From contig JAPXNL010000129.1 of the NCBI GenBank assembly GCA_033808535.1, positions 1-6,482 of the forward strand: a stretch of DNA of 6,482 nt, written 5' to 3'. The position numbers were made by a program, and so were the translations under genes. This DNA is from DTU078 sp033808535 (lineage in GTDB: Bacteria; Bacillota; Clostridia; Oscillospirales; CAG-272). The notes beneath the pieces are model-generated. The model searched no databases and was not told the origin of the DNA. It saw only the letters and a list, made by a program, of their open reading frames with translations. Below are positions 4,953 to 6,482 of this stretch, piece after piece. Numbering within the stretch: position 1 is the first letter of the stretch; every line of letters starts with the position of its first letter.

Positions 4953-4966
4953 GCGGTTCTAACCGC
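4953..4966. repeat. GCGGTTCTAACCGC palindrome in the hisS-aspS spacer
   Basis: This is a fourth member of the GCGGTTC[GCT][CA]ACCGC motif, here a perfect inverted repeat around CT. GGG (4948-4950) and CCC (4970-4972) could extend the stem across a small internal loop. No U-tract follows, so a terminator is unlikely. The rest of the 128-base spacer is AT-rich toward aspS and I see no good promoter in it. Confidence 0.5.
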
Positions 4967-5032
4967 ATGCCCGGCAAAAGTGCAAAAATATCCGGAACAA
5001 CAAAAATATAAAGTGAAAAGAGATCGAGATAT

Positions 5033-6482
5033 ATGTCACAACTGCTCACCGCAAAAGACAAACGAACCAAATACTGCGGAGAATTCCGCGAGAACGACGC
5101 GGGCACACGCGCCTGCGTCATGGGCTGGGTCCAGCGCCAGCGCGACCTGGGCAGCCTGATATTCATCGACCTGCGCGACCGCACGGGCATCGTGCAGCTT
5201 GCGTTCGACGAAACCGTAGACAAGGAGATTTTCGACCAGGCGTTCCACATTCGCGCCGAATATGTGCTGTGCGCGCACGGCACGGTGCGCATCCGCTCGT
5301 CAATCAACCCCAACATCCCCACGGGTAAAGTTGAAATACTTGTCGACGAACTGAAAATCCTGTCGGCCGCACAGACGCCCCCGTTTGAGATAGTCGAAAA
5401 CAGTCCGGTTAAGCCTGAGCTGCGGCTCAAGCACCGCTACCTCGACCTGCGCCGGCCAGACCTGCAGCGCAACATACTCGCGCGCTCCGAGATAACTTCA
5501 ATCGCGCGCGAATATTTCAAAAAACAGGGCTTTATCGATATCGAAACGCCCTGCCTCATCAAGCCCACGCCCGAGGGCGCGCGCGACTATCTGGTGCCCA
5601 GCCGTGTGCACCCCGGCAGCTTCTACGCTCTGCCCCAGTCGCCGCAGCTTTATAAGCAGCTGCTCATGCTGTCGGGCTTCGACCGCTACGTTCAGATCGC
5701 CCGCTGCTTCCGCGACGAGGATTTGCGCGCCGACCGCCAGCCTGAGTTCACGCAAATCGACCTTGAGATGTCGTTTGTCACCCAGGACGACGTTATCGAA
5801 GTGGTCGAAGGCTTCCTAGCCGAGCTTTTCCGAAAGTTCAAAGGCATCGAGCTTTCGCTGCCGCTGCCCCGTATAACATATGCCGAGGCGATGGAGCGCT
5901 ACGGCTCCGATAAGCCCGACCTGCGCTTCGGCATGGAGCTTTGCAACCTGTCGGACATTGCGCGCGGCTGCGGATTCAAGGTGTTCGCGCAAGCGGTCGC
6001 AAGTGGCGGCTCGGTGCGCGGCATCGTGGCAAAAGGCGCGGTAGACAAGCTCTCGCGCAAGGAAATCGATTCGCTTACCGAGTTCGTCAAGCTCTATAAA
6101 GCCAAAGGGCTTGCATGGTACAAAAACAACGGCGGAGAGATCTCTTCGTCGTATGCAAAGTTCCTCTCCGACGCCGAAAACGCGGCTATCGCAGAGCGTC
6201 TCGGCATCGAACCCGGCGACGTCGCGTTTATCGTCGCCGACCGCGACACGGTGGTGTTCGACGCGCTGGGCGCATTGCGCTGCGAGCTGGCAAAGCGGCT
6301 CGGTCTTATCGAGAGCGGCGTTTACAAGCTGCTGTGGGTCACCGACTTCCCGCTGCTCGAATACAGCGAGGAGGACGGCCGCTACTATGCAAAGCATCAC
6401 CCCTTTACAATGCCCAACCTCGACGACATACCGCTGCTTGAGACTGACCCGTCGAAGGTGCGCTCGGTGGCGTATGATATAG
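5033..6482 (+). CDS. aspS: Aspartyl-tRNA synthetase, bacterial type (3' end outside window)
   Basis: About 483 codons are present and the frame is still open at the right edge. Bacterial AspRS is near 590 residues, so roughly 110 are missing. The enzyme charges tRNA-Asp with aspartate. An OB-fold anticodon-binding domain (about 12-110, with GWVQRQRDLGSLIFIDLRDR at 31-50) precedes the class II catalytic core. Seen there are RYLDLRRP (135-142), the motif 1 region ending in ETPCL (171-175), the aspartate-site segment TPEGARDYLVPSR (179-191), SPQLYKQLLM (203-212), and motif 2 with RCFRDEDLRADRQPEFTQID (224-243). The bacterial GAD insertion domain lies at about 285-420. Motif 3 (GLDR) is beyond the window. 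The start ATG 5033 gives a normal N-terminus, but the ribosome binding site is weak (AAGAGA at 5018-5023), so translation may depend on hisS read-through. Leu39 in RRDLG suggests a discriminating enzyme. Confidence 0.95.
   Translation, partial: MSQLLTAKDKRTKYCGEFRENDAGTRACVMGWVQRQRDLGSLIFIDLRDRTGIVQLAFDETVDKEIFDQAFHIRAEYVLCAHGTVRIRSSINPNIPTGKVEILVDELKILSAAQTPPFEIVENSPVKPELRLKHRYLDLRRPDLQRNILARSEITSIAREYFKKQGFIDIETPCLIKPTPEGARDYLVPSRVHPGSFYALPQSPQLYKQLLMLSGFDRYVQIARCFRDEDLRADRQPEFTQIDLEMSFVTQDDVIEVVEGFLAELFRKFKGIELSLPLPRITYAEAMERYGSDKPDLRFGMELCNLSDIARGCGFKVFAQAVASGGSVRGIVAKGAVDKLSRKEIDSLTEFVKLYKAKGLAWYKNNGGEISSSYAKFLSDAENAAIAERLGIEPGDVAFIVADRDTVVFDALGALRCELAKRLGLIESGVYKLLWVTDFPLLEYSEEDGRYYAKHHPFTMPNLDDIPLLETDPSKVRSVAYDI

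Noticed and set aside
4789..5430. 213-codon minus-strand frame across the hisS end and aspS start
   Set aside because: It overlaps two well-supported synthetase genes, and its product is Ser/Arg-rich with no recognisable domain.

Overview
The window reads as a chromosomal segment of an uncultured, GC-rich member of the Clostridia, probably an Oscillospirales-like gut Firmicute. The evidence is the adjacent hisS-aspS pair (a common Firmicute order), a HisRS with a Cys-rich insert of clostridial type, a clostridial-type nicotinate phosphoribosyltransferase, GC-rich genes with AGGAG-type ribosome binding sites, and AT-rich or hairpin-rich spacers. The assignment is inferred from protein style, not from any search. 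All complete genes are on the + strand.

Layout: (1) 1-68 is the right end of an IS30-family insertion sequence: the last 18 codons of the transposase plus its terminal inverted repeat. (2) 69-113 is a minus-orientation partial copy of a repeat that occurs again at 3058-3101. (3) 114-330 is an AT-rich leader. (4) 331-2939 holds three genes in a row: an RluB/RsuA-type rRNA pseudouridine synthase, a small degenerate GNAT-like protein whose start overlaps the synthase stop, and nicotinate phosphoribosyltransferase (pncB, NAD salvage). (5) 2940-3647 is a 708-base spacer with no convincing gene but a chain of strong hairpins, two direct copies of a GCGGTT..ACCGC motif, a possible terminator and an 11-G run. 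(6) hisS is complete. (7) A 128-base spacer carries another copy of the motif. (8) aspS runs off the right edge, with about 483 codons present.

Functionally the genes are housekeeping: rRNA modification, NAD salvage and charging of tRNA-His and tRNA-Asp. No defence, secondary-metabolism or phage system is visible. The most interesting material is non-coding. A 14-base motif, GCGGTTC[GCT][CA]ACCGC, occurs four times, always between genes. Two of these copies belong to a longer repeat in opposite orientations that flanks the rluB-pncB block. The IS30 end sits at the position matching the exact centre of a hairpin in the intact copy. This looks like a dispersed hairpin-repeat family serving as an IS target, but I cannot show its genome-wide distribution from this window.
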